Below are positions 9,842 to 18,940 of a stretch of DNA of 64,000 bases, one piece after another. This DNA is from Neorhizobium alkalisoli (GTDB lineage Bacteria; Pseudomonadota; Alphaproteobacteria; Rhizobiales; Rhizobiaceae), in the NCBI RefSeq assembly GCF_002968635.1, contig NZ_PVBN01000001.1, forward strand, positions 620,001-684,000. Reading direction: 5' to 3'. The notes beneath the pieces were generated by a model. It ran no database searches. It was not told the origin of the DNA and saw only the letters and a program-made list of their open reading frames with translations. The position numbers and the translations under genes were made by a program. How positions within the stretch are numbered: position 1 is the first letter of the stretch; each line of letters starts with the position of its first letter.

Positions 9842-11125
9842 TCAATCGAGCGGATAGAGGATGCGCCCAAGTTTGCGAAAAAATGGATTCGAAAGCTCGC
9901 GGAAGAAGAGGATCGGGTTTTTTCTGAATTCTTCCGCGTCGGTCCGGTCGCCGACCATTCCGATCACACTGGCCACAGGCAGCGTAAGAAGATGCCGCCA
10001 CCCAAAAATCCCGTAAGGTCCGGAAAGCTGGAAGGGCGGTTTCTCCGGAACCGGAACCGGCACGATGCGACTTTCGGGCATGGCGGTAGCTCTCCAGCGG
10101 GCCGCACGTTCCAGACATTCCTCGAAATCGATCTCCGTTCCGTTCAGCGGATCGAAATATCGCGGGTATAGCAGATATGCACCGGCAAAAACTTCTTCCA
10201 GGCTTAGCTTCCGGTCGCGTCTGCTGATGGTCTGCCGATCATCCGTCAATCCCCATCCCGCGTAGAAGGGGCATCCCATGACCGTGGCCGTCACTCCACG
10301 GAGGAGTGCTTCAAAACCTCCGAGCGAGGTGATGGTATAGACATGGTCGACGGTGCCCAAAAGCTCGGGCAGGGGCACAGGCGAGCCTACGACCTTACAC
10401 AGATGGGCGACCTCTGCGGGATCGGAAAGGCGCCGGCGCACCCCGTTCAGCACGTCGGGATGAGGCTTGTAAAGGATCTCGCAGTCAGGGTTTTCAGCCG
10501 CGGCGGTCCTGACCACGTCATTGTTGGTGAGTGGACGATCGCATCCGAACATGATGGACGCGTCGTCCTCCACCTGACCGATGACGAGAATTCTTCGCCT
10601 GTTCTTTCCCGCAATTTCACGCGTTGCGCCGGGGGCGCCGACGTTGTTGTACTTGCTGAGCCCCGATGCAAGCAGCTTCTGGATCGCGCTTCGGGAGCGA
10701 TCCAGAAGCTCCAGATCTGCAGCAAAGTCGTAGGAGCGCAGGATGCATTCGAGATCAGTCGCTTGACGGCTGTCGAAATAGGGAGCTCGAGAATCGAGCG
10801 TTAGGGAAAAGGGCGCACTATGGCTGGCGTTCGGCACCAGCGATCGAATAAAGCCATCCTCCAGGAAATAGATTGGGATGGAATTCTGGCCTGCAAATGC
10901 GATGACTGCAGCGGGTGCGTTCATACCCCACACCAGAAGCGCAGGTTTTTCGGAAGTCCTGATTGTCTCTGCCCAGTCGCGATTGAACGCGCAGGCACTG
11001 ACGTAAAGCGGCAGATAGATTAACCGAGTTTCCGGAAAATACGCTTGAAGTATTGCTCTTTTCCACCTGCGGATATGCAGAGCAAACACCGTCATCCCGC
11101 GGAGGTCGGGCCTAGTGGCAGTCAT
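9842..11125 (-). CDS. KpsC/KpsS-type capsule polysaccharide biosynthesis protein, half-length
   Basis: 427 residues of the capsule-synthesis family (PF05159). Seen: LIYLPLYVSACAF, FLEDGFIRSL, the nucleotide-sugar region ILVIGQVEDDASI, YKPHPDV, and ITSLGGFEALLRGVTATVMGC followed by PFYAGWGLTDDR, which is characteristic of KpsC Kdo transferases. E. coli KpsC (about 675 residues) carries two such domains; only one is present here. It probably adds Kdo or a related linker sugar during capsule assembly in the cytosol. Last gene of the kpsMTE-like operon. A start at 11095 is possible. Confidence 0.8.
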   Translation of the reverse strand: MTATRPDLRGMTVFALHIRRWKRAILQAYFPETRLIYLPLYVSACAFNRDWAETIRTSEKPALLVWGMNAPAAVIAFAGQNSIPIYFLEDGFIRSLVPNASHSAPFSLTLDSRAPYFDSRQATDLECILRSYDFAADLELLDRSRSAIQKLLASGLSKYNNVGAPGATREIAGKNRRRILVIGQVEDDASIMFGCDRPLTNNDVVRTAAAENPDCEILYKPHPDVLNGVRRRLSDPAEVAHLCKVVGSPVPLPELLGTVDHVYTITSLGGFEALLRGVTATVMGCPFYAGWGLTDDRQTISRRDRKLSLEEVFAGAYLLYPRYFDPLNGTEIDFEECLERAARWRATAMPESRIVPVPVPEKPPFQLSGPYGIFGWRHLLTLPVASVIGMVGDRTDAEEFRKNPILFFRELSNPFFRKLGRILYPLD

Positions 11126-11224
11126 TGCGTAGATAAACTCTTCCGTGACAGCTCACGCTCTAGATCGCACCCTGTATGCACTGTGCGGTTAACTTGCCCC
11201 AGGTCGTCTTTTGGCGCCGCCGAG

Positions 11225-12559
11225 TTAGTTTCGGTCCCGAATATTGTAATATGCCATCACCGCGACACCCCAAGCCAGCAGGGCACCCAGAAGCACCAGG
11301 ATCGAATTCAAGATCCTGCTCGGATATTGTGCCATTTCAGACAAAGTCGGCTTGATAAAGACCGCGAGGTAACGCTGTTTAGCGCTCGCTTCAATTCGGG
11401 CCTTTTCCAAGCCGGCAAGTGATGAAGTGTAGGCGCGCTCGGCAAATTCCCGATCGGTTTCCAAGGTTTCATATTGCTGAATACGGCCTGCCACATCCGT
11501 AAATGCAGTGGCAGCACTGCGGGCCTGCTTGCTCGTAGCCCCGGTCCCGAATCTCTGCCTTTCCTGCTGGATCTGCTTCTCAAGGCTGTTGATTTGAGAC
11601 CGCATCAGCCGAATGCGAGGCGTGTTTTCGCCCATCTGAGTAAGAGCCGTGGATAGCTCGGTTTTCAGGCCAACCAACTGTTGGTCGAGCGACGCTACCA
11701 ACTGCATCGCAAGCTTGGCCCCTTCGACCGGGTCGGCTTCCTGAGAGGAATCGCGATAAATTCTCAGCGCTGTCCGGGCATTGGAAAGGCGCTCTTCGGC
11801 CATCCTGACTTCGCCTTGGGCAACCTTCAGCACTTCGTCCCGCGCCGAAAGCGAGAGCTCATTCACTAGCTTTTCGCTTTGAGAGATGACGAAGGAGGCG
11901 ATCTTCTGGGATTCGCTTGGTGTGAACGCTTTCACCTCCAAGGTCATAATGCCGGAGGTATGGTCGAAGTTGACGCTGACCATGTCTCTCCAGTACGCCA
12001 GCTTGTCTTCGATCGGCAAGCTCCTGCCAATCCCGTAGAAATAGTCAAGACCGCGCGCAGCAAAAATGGCGTCGAGGCCGAAGGCCTTGTCCACGGCCTC
12101 AACCATCCGCTCGCTAAGGATGAAGTCCAGGAGCACGTACGAGTCCGATACCGTACTGCCGGAGGATGCCTGGGTGAACATACCAAGGATATCTGACGGC
12201 TGAGACGAATCGATGCTGCGGACTGAGAAGGAGGAAGAGCTATGATATTGGTCGGCTGCGACGAATGCCATATATAGAGATGCCGATACAGATGGCACAA
12301 CCACCGCGGCCAGGAAGGTGGCAGCCATGACCAAATGCCGGGGTCGGAATTTTCCGATCCGCCCTCGGGTAGGCTGGCTGTCAACGGATGCAACTTCACT
12401 TGATGGCGCCGGAACCTCGGGAATGGCCGGCACGGACCTTTCGAGCAGGCTCTCCAGCAAGCGCAGATTGCGAGGCTTAACGGAAGGGACAGGATGTTCT
12501 GCAGGCTGGAGGTGAGCAATGATTGCGCCAGCTTTTCTGTTTTGAGCCTGATCAGTCAA
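11225..12559 (-). CDS. Capsule export inner-membrane protein, KpsE/RkpR family
   Basis: 444 residues of the polysaccharide co-polymerase family. A cytosolic N-terminus of about 75 residues, TM helix at 76-98, a periplasmic domain with long coiled coil (about residues 225-390, heptads rich in Glu, Leu and Gln) and a second TM near 418-438 form the adaptor that links the ABC transporter to the outer-membrane channel. The frame begins at TTG 12559, two bases after the kpsT-like stop; no nearer ATG has a better site. The extended, proline-rich N-terminus is longer than in E. coli KpsE. It matches RkpR of Sinorhizobium in order and type. Confidence 0.87.
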   Translation of the reverse strand: MTDQAQNRKAGAIIAHLQPAEHPVPSVKPRNLRLLESLLERSVPAIPEVPAPSSEVASVDSQPTRGRIGKFRPRHLVMAATFLAAVVVPSVSASLYMAFVAADQYHSSSSFSVRSIDSSQPSDILGMFTQASSGSTVSDSYVLLDFILSERMVEAVDKAFGLDAIFAARGLDYFYGIGRSLPIEDKLAYWRDMVSVNFDHTSGIMTLEVKAFTPSESQKIASFVISQSEKLVNELSLSARDEVLKVAQGEVRMAEERLSNARTALRIYRDSSQEADPVEGAKLAMQLVASLDQQLVGLKTELSTALTQMGENTPRIRLMRSQINSLEKQIQQERQRFGTGATSKQARSAATAFTDVAGRIQQYETLETDREFAERAYTSSLAGLEKARIEASAKQRYLAVFIKPTLSEMAQYPSRILNSILVLLGALLAWGVAVMAYYNIRDRN

Positions 12560-12560
12560 C

Positions 12561-13220
12561 CTACTGCCTCTTCATGTTGCGCTCGTGTACAGCGATCGCG
12601 TCTTCGATATTGTCATAATATGCTAGTTTTCCCTCTTCGAGAACCATTCCTGTTTCGCAGTAATCCCGAAGAGTCGTGGCGCTGTGGGAGACCATTATAA
12701 CATCGGAATCTGTCAACCGCTCCTTAAAGACGTGCTGCGATTTCCGTTTGAAATTTGTGTCCCCGACAGCCGTGATTTCATCCACCAGATAGTAATCGAA
12801 CTTTACGCCCATGCTCACCCCAAATGCGAGCCGTGCCTTCATGCCCGAAGAGTAGGTCCGAACCGGGGCTTTATAGAAAGCTCCAAGTTCTGCGAAATCG
12901 GCAACATAGTCAACGAGTTCTTCCGTGTCGACACCGTAGATCCGTGCGACGAAACGCACGTTCTGTTCCCCTGACAAGTTGCCTTGAAAACTGCCTTGGA
13001 AACCGAGCGGCCAGGAAATCTTTCCCTCGCGGATGACTTTGCCGCTGTCGAGGCTCAAAGTGCCCGCAATAATTTGCAGTAAGGTGGATTTACCAGCACC
13101 ATTGCGTCCCAGGAGGCCGATGCTTCTGCCACGCGGAATGACGAAGGAAACATCATTGATGATGACCTTCGATACACCTTTCATGCGTACGAGCTTGGTT
13201 GCTCTTTCCAGCCTTATCAT
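12561..13220 (-). CDS. Capsule ABC transporter ATP-binding protein, KpsT/RkpS family
   Basis: 219 residues. Walker A GRNGAGKST (residues 38-46), a short ABC signature YSSGMKARLAFG, Walker B YYLVDEITAVGD and the switch-region MVSHSATT. The small size and ITAVGD match the KpsT/RkpS exporters of type-2 capsules. It energises export of the finished polysaccharide through the KpsM-like permease, whose stop overlaps this start as ATGA. Confidence 0.93.
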   Translation of the reverse strand: MIRLERATKLVRMKGVSKVIINDVSFVIPRGRSIGLLGRNGAGKSTLLQIIAGTLSLDSGKVIREGKISWPLGFQGSFQGNLSGEQNVRFVARIYGVDTEELVDYVADFAELGAFYKAPVRTYSSGMKARLAFGVSMGVKFDYYLVDEITAVGDTNFKRKSQHVFKERLTDSDVIMVSHSATTLRDYCETGMVLEEGKLAYYDNIEDAIAVHERNMKRQ

Positions 13221-14089
13221 CGTCCTCTCAATATACTTCTGGAACTGGTGAATATCAGCAGACCGCCAAAAAGTAAGCTGAATGCCACGCTATAGAGATA
13301 GCCGGCATCAAAGCCAATGGCGCGGTATTCCGGGTAAAAACCTTGGCGAAATAACATCACCACATGGACCAGGGGGTTCAGCAAAACCACTTCTCTGGCA
13401 GGGTGTGGCAGGGCATCAGGCAGAAAGAAAATGCCAGACACCATGAATAGGGGCCGCGTCACAATGCCATAGAATTTTTCATAGAGGGGATATTTTATAA
13501 ACAGCACATTATTGGCAAGGCCGCTACCGAGTGCGAGCAGGCTACCAGCAAACGCCGCTTCGATGAGGAACGGCCATTGAATAGTTATTGAGCTTCGCAA
13601 GCTCAACCCTATGAGTGCGAAGACGCAGAAGCCGACGACAGCGGTTGTCCCGAATTGCAGAATGTATCGTGCCAATATCGTATCGATAGGAGCAACGTTT
13701 GGATAGCTCAGCAAGGAGCGGTTGGAAGCGACTGCACCGTTGAGATAACCCGCCATACCTTGATAAAATTGGAAGCCGATGTAGCCAGTCGCAAAGAACA
13801 AGGGGAAGCTGGTTCCCAAGGCAGGCGCGTGAGCAATGGCCATGAATATGACCGAGAGAAACGCAATATGAGCGAGAGGATCGAGAAAGGCCCAGATATA
13901 GCCGCCCGGGTTGGTCCCGAAGCGGGTGGAGGTCTCACGGATCACCAGCGCTGAAAGCACCCTAAGGTGAACTAGAAAATAATACACGTAACCTCGCGAG
14001 GCTGGCGTTGATGCCCTGATGCCGGCTTTGTCCAAATAGGCTGCTGTGCTGGAAGATGCCAGAAATAAGATAAAACTGGAAGATGGCAT
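13217..14089 (-). CDS. Capsule ABC transporter permease, KpsM/RkpT family
   Basis: 290 residues from ATG 14089 (the frame is open to another ATG at 14170; family similarity only begins at REISTRFG-like RETSTRFGTNPGGYIW, so the exact start is uncertain). Six membrane helices of the ABC-2 exporter type, with the KpsM-typical PVFLLNG-like FPLFFATGYIGFQFY, PIDTILARYILQ and LNPLVHVVMLFRQGFYPEY. First gene of the export operon. Codon and base use look more AT-rich than in flanking housekeeping genes. Confidence 0.85.
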   Translation of the reverse strand: MPSSSFILFLASSSTAAYLDKAGIRASTPASRGYVYYFLVHLRVLSALVIRETSTRFGTNPGGYIWAFLDPLAHIAFLSVIFMAIAHAPALGTSFPLFFATGYIGFQFYQGMAGYLNGAVASNRSLLSYPNVAPIDTILARYILQFGTTAVVGFCVFALIGLSLRSSITIQWPFLIEAAFAGSLLALGSGLANNVLFIKYPLYEKFYGIVTRPLFMVSGIFFLPDALPHPAREVVLLNPLVHVVMLFRQGFYPEYRAIGFDAGYLYSVAFSLLFGGLLIFTSSRSILRGR

Positions 14090-14393
14090 GCCTATGGCGT
14101 GCCGATTGAAGGCAAGGTGCGGGCAATTCCGATATTGTGGTGGCCCGGACGTGGCTTCTGTAAGCCTCAAATCGCCTGCGTCTTATCCTTCTTCCTTGGG
14201 GTGCCAGACCCGTCTCTCTCGGATCACATCTGACGTGGCGATCCAAGGTCGTTGCTAAGCAGCGAAGGTGGAGGCCGGGCTACTCCGTATAGGTGATCCC
14301 ACAGCCAATGAGATGAGTGGCCCGTCAATTGCGCTCCCCAGGGCCGTGTGGCTTGATGGCCGGTGAGAGAGGCTCTCGGACAGTGGGGGACGG
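14090..14393. other. Divergent intergenic region between capsule and rhamnose operons
   Basis: About 300 bases (220 if the permease starts at 14170) hold the promoters of both operons. No gene, tRNA or clear operator was recognised. Confidence 0.4.
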
Positions 14394-14981
14394 GTGGTTT
14401 TCGAACGGGCGGCCATTGATGGTGTCATGCTGATCATTCCGAAGAGATTCGGGGATCTGCGCGGCTATTTCGTCGAAACTTTCCGGGCCGATCTCTTCGA
14501 ATCCGAAATTGGGCCGTTCACCTTCGTTCAGGACAACCGTTCCTTTTCGGCGCGTGTGGGAACGGTCCGGGGGCTACACTATCAACTACGCCCTCGGGCT
14601 CAGGGGAAACTGGTCTCATGTCCGGAAGGCGCGCTTCTGGATGTGGCGGTTGACATCCGGGCCGGGTCATCGACCTACGGCCGATCAGTGATGATCGAAC
14701 TATCCGCGGAGAACGCTTGCCAATTGTGGGTGCCACCGGGATTTGCCCACGGTTTCTGCACGCTGAGGCCCGATACAGTGATCAGTTACAAGGTCACGGA
14801 CTTCCGAAGCCCGGAGCATGAACGTGGCCTTGCATGGGATGATCCCGCGCTCGGCATCGATTGGCCCATCAGGTCGGAGGACGCGATCCTGTCGGAGAAG
14901 GATCGAACGCATCCGAAGCTTACCGATATCGAATCGAACTTCGTCTACGTGGCCGATGATGACAGAGCGAGTGTCGCATAA
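14394..14981 (+). CDS. rfbC: dTDP-4-dehydrorhamnose 3,5-epimerase
   Basis: 195 residues, cupin-fold epimerase acting on dTDP-4-keto-6-deoxyglucose in the third-from-last step of dTDP-L-rhamnose synthesis. It shows PKRFGDLRGYFVETF, VQDNRSFS, the catalytic histidine H62 in RGLHYQ, and WVPPGFAHGFCTL. The start is GTG at 14394 with GGGGA just upstream. First gene of a tight rmlC-B-D-A operon. Slightly longer than the usual 180-190 residues at the C-terminus. Confidence 0.95.
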   Translation: MVFERAAIDGVMLIIPKRFGDLRGYFVETFRADLFESEIGPFTFVQDNRSFSARVGTVRGLHYQLRPRAQGKLVSCPEGALLDVAVDIRAGSSTYGRSVMIELSAENACQLWVPPGFAHGFCTLRPDTVISYKVTDFRSPEHERGLAWDDPALGIDWPIRSEDAILSEKDRTHPKLTDIESNFVYVADDDRASVA

Positions 14982-15011
14982 ACCAGTTGGATCCATAGGG
15001 AATGACACGCC

Positions 15012-16073
15012 ATGCGCGTAATCGTCACAGGTGGAGCAGGGTTCATCGGATCAGCGGTCATTCGTCACCTCGTTCTCGATAAGGGATACGAGGTGCTCAA
15101 CATCGACAAGCTGACCTATGCGGGAAACCTGACATCCCTTGATTCAGTTGCAGGCCGCTCCTCGTACCGTTTTTTGAAAGCGGACATTTGCGATGCCCGG
15201 GCGGTCTCGGAAGCTTTTTTCACCTTCAATCCGGATCGCGTTATGCATCTGGCGGCCGAAAGTCATGTGGACCGGTCGATTGTCGGCGCACGGACATTCA
15301 TCGAAACGAATATCCTTGGCACTTTTACGATGCTGGAATGCGCGCGAGCCTACTGGCAGTCCTTGACGAAGGAGGAGCAAAACCGCTTTCGCCTTCTGCA
15401 TGTCTCGACCGATGAGGTTTACGGCTCCTTGAACGATGAGGGGTTGTTCTCCGAAACCACGCCTTATGATCCGAGTTCACCCTATTCGGCCTCGAAGGCC
15501 GCTTCGGACCATCTGGCGAAGGCGTGGGCGCGAACCTACGGCCTGCCGGTCATCGTATCCAACTGCTCCAACAACTATGGCCCGTATCACTTCCCCGAAA
15601 AACTGATCCCGTTAATCATCTTGAACGCGCTGGAAGGCAAGCCTCTGCCCGTCTACGGCGATGGCCGCAACATTCGCGATTGGCTTTATGTGGAAGACCA
15701 TGCCCGCGCTTTGGACATGATCGCCGAGCGCGGCAGGATCGGGGAAACCTACAATGTCGGCGGCCGCAACGAGCGGCGCAATATCGATGTCGTGATGCGC
15801 GTCTGCGCGCTCATGGACGAGTTGAAGCCCAGTGGCAGGCCCCACGAGCAGTTGATCCGTTTCGTGGTCGATCGGCCGGGACATGACGTACGATATGCGA
15901 TCGATGCAACCAAGCTGGAGACGGAACTCGGCTGGACGGCAAGGCAGACCTTCGAAACCGGTATCGAACATACTGTACGGTGGTATCTCAATAACGCCTG
16001 GTGGTGGGCCCCGCTTCGCCATAGCTGTGATGGCAGCCGTCTTGGACTGTTGAAGAGCGGTGCAAACGCATGA
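15012..16073 (+). CDS. rfbB: dTDP-glucose 4,6-dehydratase
   Basis: 353 residues, extended short-chain dehydrogenase. The NAD-binding motif TGGAGFIG is at residues 6-13, the catalytic T-D-E at 133-135 (STDEVYG) and the YxxxK pair at Y158/K162. It converts dTDP-glucose to dTDP-4-keto-6-deoxyglucose using bound NAD. Length and motifs are standard. The stop overlaps the rfbD start as ATGA. Confidence 0.97.
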   Translation: MRVIVTGGAGFIGSAVIRHLVLDKGYEVLNIDKLTYAGNLTSLDSVAGRSSYRFLKADICDARAVSEAFFTFNPDRVMHLAAESHVDRSIVGARTFIETNILGTFTMLECARAYWQSLTKEEQNRFRLLHVSTDEVYGSLNDEGLFSETTPYDPSSPYSASKAASDHLAKAWARTYGLPVIVSNCSNNYGPYHFPEKLIPLIILNALEGKPLPVYGDGRNIRDWLYVEDHARALDMIAERGRIGETYNVGGRNERRNIDVVMRVCALMDELKPSGRPHEQLIRFVVDRPGHDVRYAIDATKLETELGWTARQTFETGIEHTVRWYLNNAWWWAPLRHSCDGSRLGLLKSGANA

Positions 16074-17005
16074 GAAGGCCAACGCGATATGTCGTGACCG
16101 GTTTGTCGGGTCAATTGGCCCTCTCGCTCTCCGATCTGGCAAGAGGGTGCGAAAACCTTGAGGTCATCAGGCTCGGCCGGCCGCAATTTGACCTGACCGA
16201 CATCGGGACGATCGCCCGGACCGTCGAGGCGGCCGAACCCGACATCATCGTTTCAGCGGCAGCCTATACGGCTGTCGATCAGGCCGAACAGGCGGCTGAA
16301 ACCGCATTTGCGGTCAATGCTGCGGGGGCAGGAGAGCTGGCGCGCGCGGCGAGCATTCTCGGAGTGCCGATCATCCACGTCTCCACCGATTACGTTTTCG
16401 ATGGCGGCAAGTCCGCTCCCTATACCGAAACGGATCCCGTCGCACCGCTTGGTATCTACGGCCGGAGCAAATTGGAGGGTGAGCGGCAGGTCGCCGCAAC
16501 CACCGAAAATCATGTGATCCTGCGAACCGCCTGGGTCTACAGTCCATTCGGCAAGAACTTTCTCCGCACGATGCTGAAGCTTGCAGCCACGCAGCCTGAG
16601 CTTCGCATCGTCGAGGATCAGGTCGGCAATCCGACCTCTGCGCTGGATCTGGCGGATGCTTTGTTGAGAGTTGGACAAAACCTCCTGACGGCTGACGATC
16701 CGTCTCTTCGGGGCGTCTTCCATATAGCAGGATCGGGCGAGGCCAGCTGGGCGGAATTCGCCAGGGAGATTTTCAAGGTCTCTGCGCAGAACGGAGGGTC
16801 GGCTGCAGATGTCATCGGCATATCAGCAAGCGCCTATCCGACCCCCGCCCGTCGCCCCGCCAACTCGAGGCTCGACTGCCGGAAGCTCGCCACGCTCCAC
16901 AATATCGTCATGCCCGACTGGAGGTCATCGACGGCTCATGTCGTCGGCCGCCTGCTTCAGCCTGAGGGATCTTCGCACAATGCAATTCGGGAGTTGATTT
17001 CATGA
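16070..17005 (+). CDS. rfbD: dTDP-4-dehydrorhamnose reductase
   Basis: 311 residues. NADPH-dependent last step to dTDP-L-rhamnose. It shows GLSGQL near the N-terminus (residues 11-16), VSTDYVFDG, and Y130-x-x-x-K134 in [10 protein letters not shown]. Length is normal. Both ends overlap neighbours by ATGA, so translation of the operon is coupled throughout. Confidence 0.96.
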   Translation: MRRPTRYVVTGLSGQLALSLSDLARGCENLEVIRLGRPQFDLTDIGTIARTVEAAEPDIIVSAAAYTAVDQAEQAAETAFAVNAAGAGELARAASILGVPIIHVSTDYVFDGGKSAPYTETDPVAPLGIYGRSKLEGERQVAATTENHVILRTAWVYSPFGKNFLRTMLKLAATQPELRIVEDQVGNPTSALDLADALLRVGQNLLTADDPSLRGVFHIAGSGEASWAEFAREIFKVSAQNGGSAADVIGISASAYPTPARRPANSRLDCRKLATLHNIVMPDWRSSTAHVVGRLLQPEGSSHNAIRELIS

Positions 17006-17934
17006 AGGGCATCATCCTCGCCGGCGGAAGCGGAACGCGACTTCACCCCATGACCCAGGTATTATCCAAGCAGCTGATGCCGATCTACGACAAGCCGATG
17101 ATCTACTATCCGCTATGCACGCTGATGCTGGCCGGCATACGCGAGATCCTCATCATCTCGACGCCGAAGGATCTGCCGCACTTCCAGTCGCTGTTGGGTG
17201 ACGGCTCGAAGTGGGGCTTGTCGCTCTCCTACGCGCTGCAGCCGTCGCCGGACGGGCTTGCCCAGGCCTATATCATCGGCGCCGATTTCATCGGTGCCAG
17301 TCCTTCCTGTCTCGTCCTCGGCGATAACATTTTCTTCGGCCACGGCATAACGGACCTTTTCACGAGTGCCATGGCGCGGGACGAAGGAGCGACCGTCTTC
17401 GCCTACCACGTCAACGACCCGCAGCGTTACGGCGTCGTGGAATTCGACCAGGACATGAGGGCGGTTTCCATCGAAGAAAAACCTAAGATCCCCCGCTCCA
17501 ATTGGGCGGTGACCGGGCTTTATTTCTACGACAAGGACGTCGTCGAAATCGCCGCTGGGCTGAAACCTTCGGCCCGGGGGGAGCTCGAAATAACCGATGT
17601 CAATCGGATCTATCTGGAACGCGGCAAACTTCACGTTGAAATCATGGGACGGGGCTATGCCTGGCTCGATACTGGAACCCCCGACAGCCTTCTGGAGGCG
17701 TCCGAATTTGTCTCGACGCTCGAGCGCCGGCAAGGTTTCAAGATATCCTGTCCGGAAGAAATCGCCTTCCGTCTCGGCTTCATAGGGCCTGATCAGCTGG
17801 AAGGACTTGCCGGGTACTACGGCAAGAGTGCCTACGGCAAATACCTGATCGATGTACTGCGGGCGAGCGGAGACCACAGTCTGGCGACCGCAGTAGTGGA
17901 GAGACGCATGGCCTCGGCAATCATCGGCGCATAA
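17002..17934 (+). CDS. rfbA: Glucose-1-phosphate thymidylyltransferase
   Basis: 310 residues. First committed step of dTDP-rhamnose synthesis: glucose-1-phosphate + dTTP to dTDP-glucose. Seen: nucleotide-binding [58 protein letters not shown] and [14 protein letters not shown]. All catalytic regions are intact. Last gene of the operon; rhamnose made here could go to the capsule exported by the adjacent genes or to O-antigen. Confidence 0.97.
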   Translation: MKGIILAGGSGTRLHPMTQVLSKQLMPIYDKPMIYYPLCTLMLAGIREILIISTPKDLPHFQSLLGDGSKWGLSLSYALQPSPDGLAQAYIIGADFIGASPSCLVLGDNIFFGHGITDLFTSAMARDEGATVFAYHVNDPQRYGVVEFDQDMRAVSIEEKPKIPRSNWAVTGLYFYDKDVVEIAAGLKPSARGELEITDVNRIYLERGKLHVEIMGRGYAWLDTGTPDSLLEASEFVSTLERRQGFKISCPEEIAFRLGFIGPDQLEGLAGYYGKSAYGKYLIDVLRASGDHSLATAVVERRMASAIIGA

Positions 17935-18068
17935 GGCCGCGGATTGAAGGGCGCGTCGTGAGAGCCACGGAGGGCCGCGGCTCCCGAAATTTACTCAAGC
18001 CAAGTCGTTGCCGGGGTCGGCCCTCTGTGCGTGAGGTCATGCTGCCTAAATTAGGTCTGCGCTCGTGT

Positions 18069-18425
18069 TCAAGTGCCGGCCAAAAGCTCTGCGCAATAGC
18101 TCGGTCCGTTGGCGCCGGGGCGATCCGAGACGATCGTGAGGTCGCGGATCGTGTAGTCGCTTCCCACGGTGATCTTGGCCGAGCAGCTTACGCTCGCGCT
18201 GCGACCGTTCTGCAGCTTGATTCTGTTATATCCGCCGCGCCAGTTGTAGATGGTGGAAGAACCTTCCTGGCTGTCACTGATCGGAGGGCTGTATTTGGCG
18301 AAGAACTCGCCGGCCGATCTGCCCACCCAGCGAGCCTCGATTGGGTTGCTGGCTACGCCCGCTGTCGTGCAGGCCGAAAGGGCTAGGGCGAAAAGGGCGG
18401 TCGATGCGATGACGCGGCGGCTCAT
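18069..18425 (-). CDS. Putative small lipoprotein
   Basis: 118 residues from ATG 18425 (alternative ATG 18443). Signal peptide with lipobox LSAC, then a small domain with RWVGRSAGEFFAKYSPP, IYNWRGGYNRIKL, and two later cysteines (VSCSAKITVG, PSYCAELL) that could be bridged in the periplasm. The W-x-G-x-x-x-x-x-F-x-x-x-x-P pattern resembles small rhizobial proteins of unknown function. It stands alone between rfbA and tRNA-Pro. Confidence 0.68.
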   Translation of the reverse strand: MSRRVIASTALFALALSACTTAGVASNPIEARWVGRSAGEFFAKYSPPISDSQEGSSTIYNWRGGYNRIKLQNGRSASVSCSAKITVGSDYTIRDLTIVSDRPGANGPSYCAELLAGT

Positions 18426-18679
18426 GGTCTCGGAATCCTTCATAGTGTGGGTAATGTGCCGGGGAGGAGGGCTTCGGGATTGCACCTAGCAGATTTAGCG
18501 TTCGCTTCGCGAGGCAGGCGGCGCAAACGGAGATCAAATTTTTGATGCGCCACCTTTTTGCAACGCCTTGCTTTGCGGCGTTTAATCGGCAGAGGGAAGC
18601 GATATGATGCCATCGCAATTTTTTCATGGTGAGCGCTTGTGGAATGAAGGATGCTGGTCTATAGAAGCGCCGCTGGTCA

Positions 18680-18756
18680 CGGAGTGTAGCGCAGTCTGGT
18701 AGCGCACCACGTTCGGGACGTGGGGGTCGAGTGTTCGAATCACTCCACTCCGACCA
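18680..18756 (+). tRNA. tRNA-Pro (anticodon CGG)
   Basis: 77 bases with encoded CCA. CGGAGTG (18680-18686) pairs with CACTCCG (18746-18752), discriminator A, CCA 18754-18756. The anticodon stem CCACG/CGTGG encloses TTCGGGA, anticodon CGG. Confidence 0.97.
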
Positions 18757-18890
18757 GTCGAAAGAGCTTGGTTCTCTTCACTTTTCATCCCGACATTCTT
18801 CCGAATAGGACCGGCCTGCCGGACCGATTGCGATGCGTTCGGAGGGGCGATCGTCGCGGCGAGGTGCGCTTTCCGTCTTCTCCGTTGCGC

Positions 18891-18918
18891 AAGAAAAAGG
18901 GGCCTTCGCGGCCCCTTT
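18891..18918 (-). terminator. Rho-independent terminator of cysHDN
   Basis: Stem AAAGGGGCC / GGCCCCTTT (18896-18904 with 18910-18918), five-base loop. Read on the minus strand it is followed by a T-rich run (18891-18898). It lies 22 bases after the cysN stop. Confidence 0.8.
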
Positions 18919-18940
18919 CCGATTAGCTTTGCCAATATTC

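Noticed and set aside
18274..18627. 117-codon minus-strand frame overlapping the lipoprotein gene
   Set aside because: Out-of-frame shadow rich in Arg, His and Pro; the lipoprotein frame has signal peptide and lipobox.
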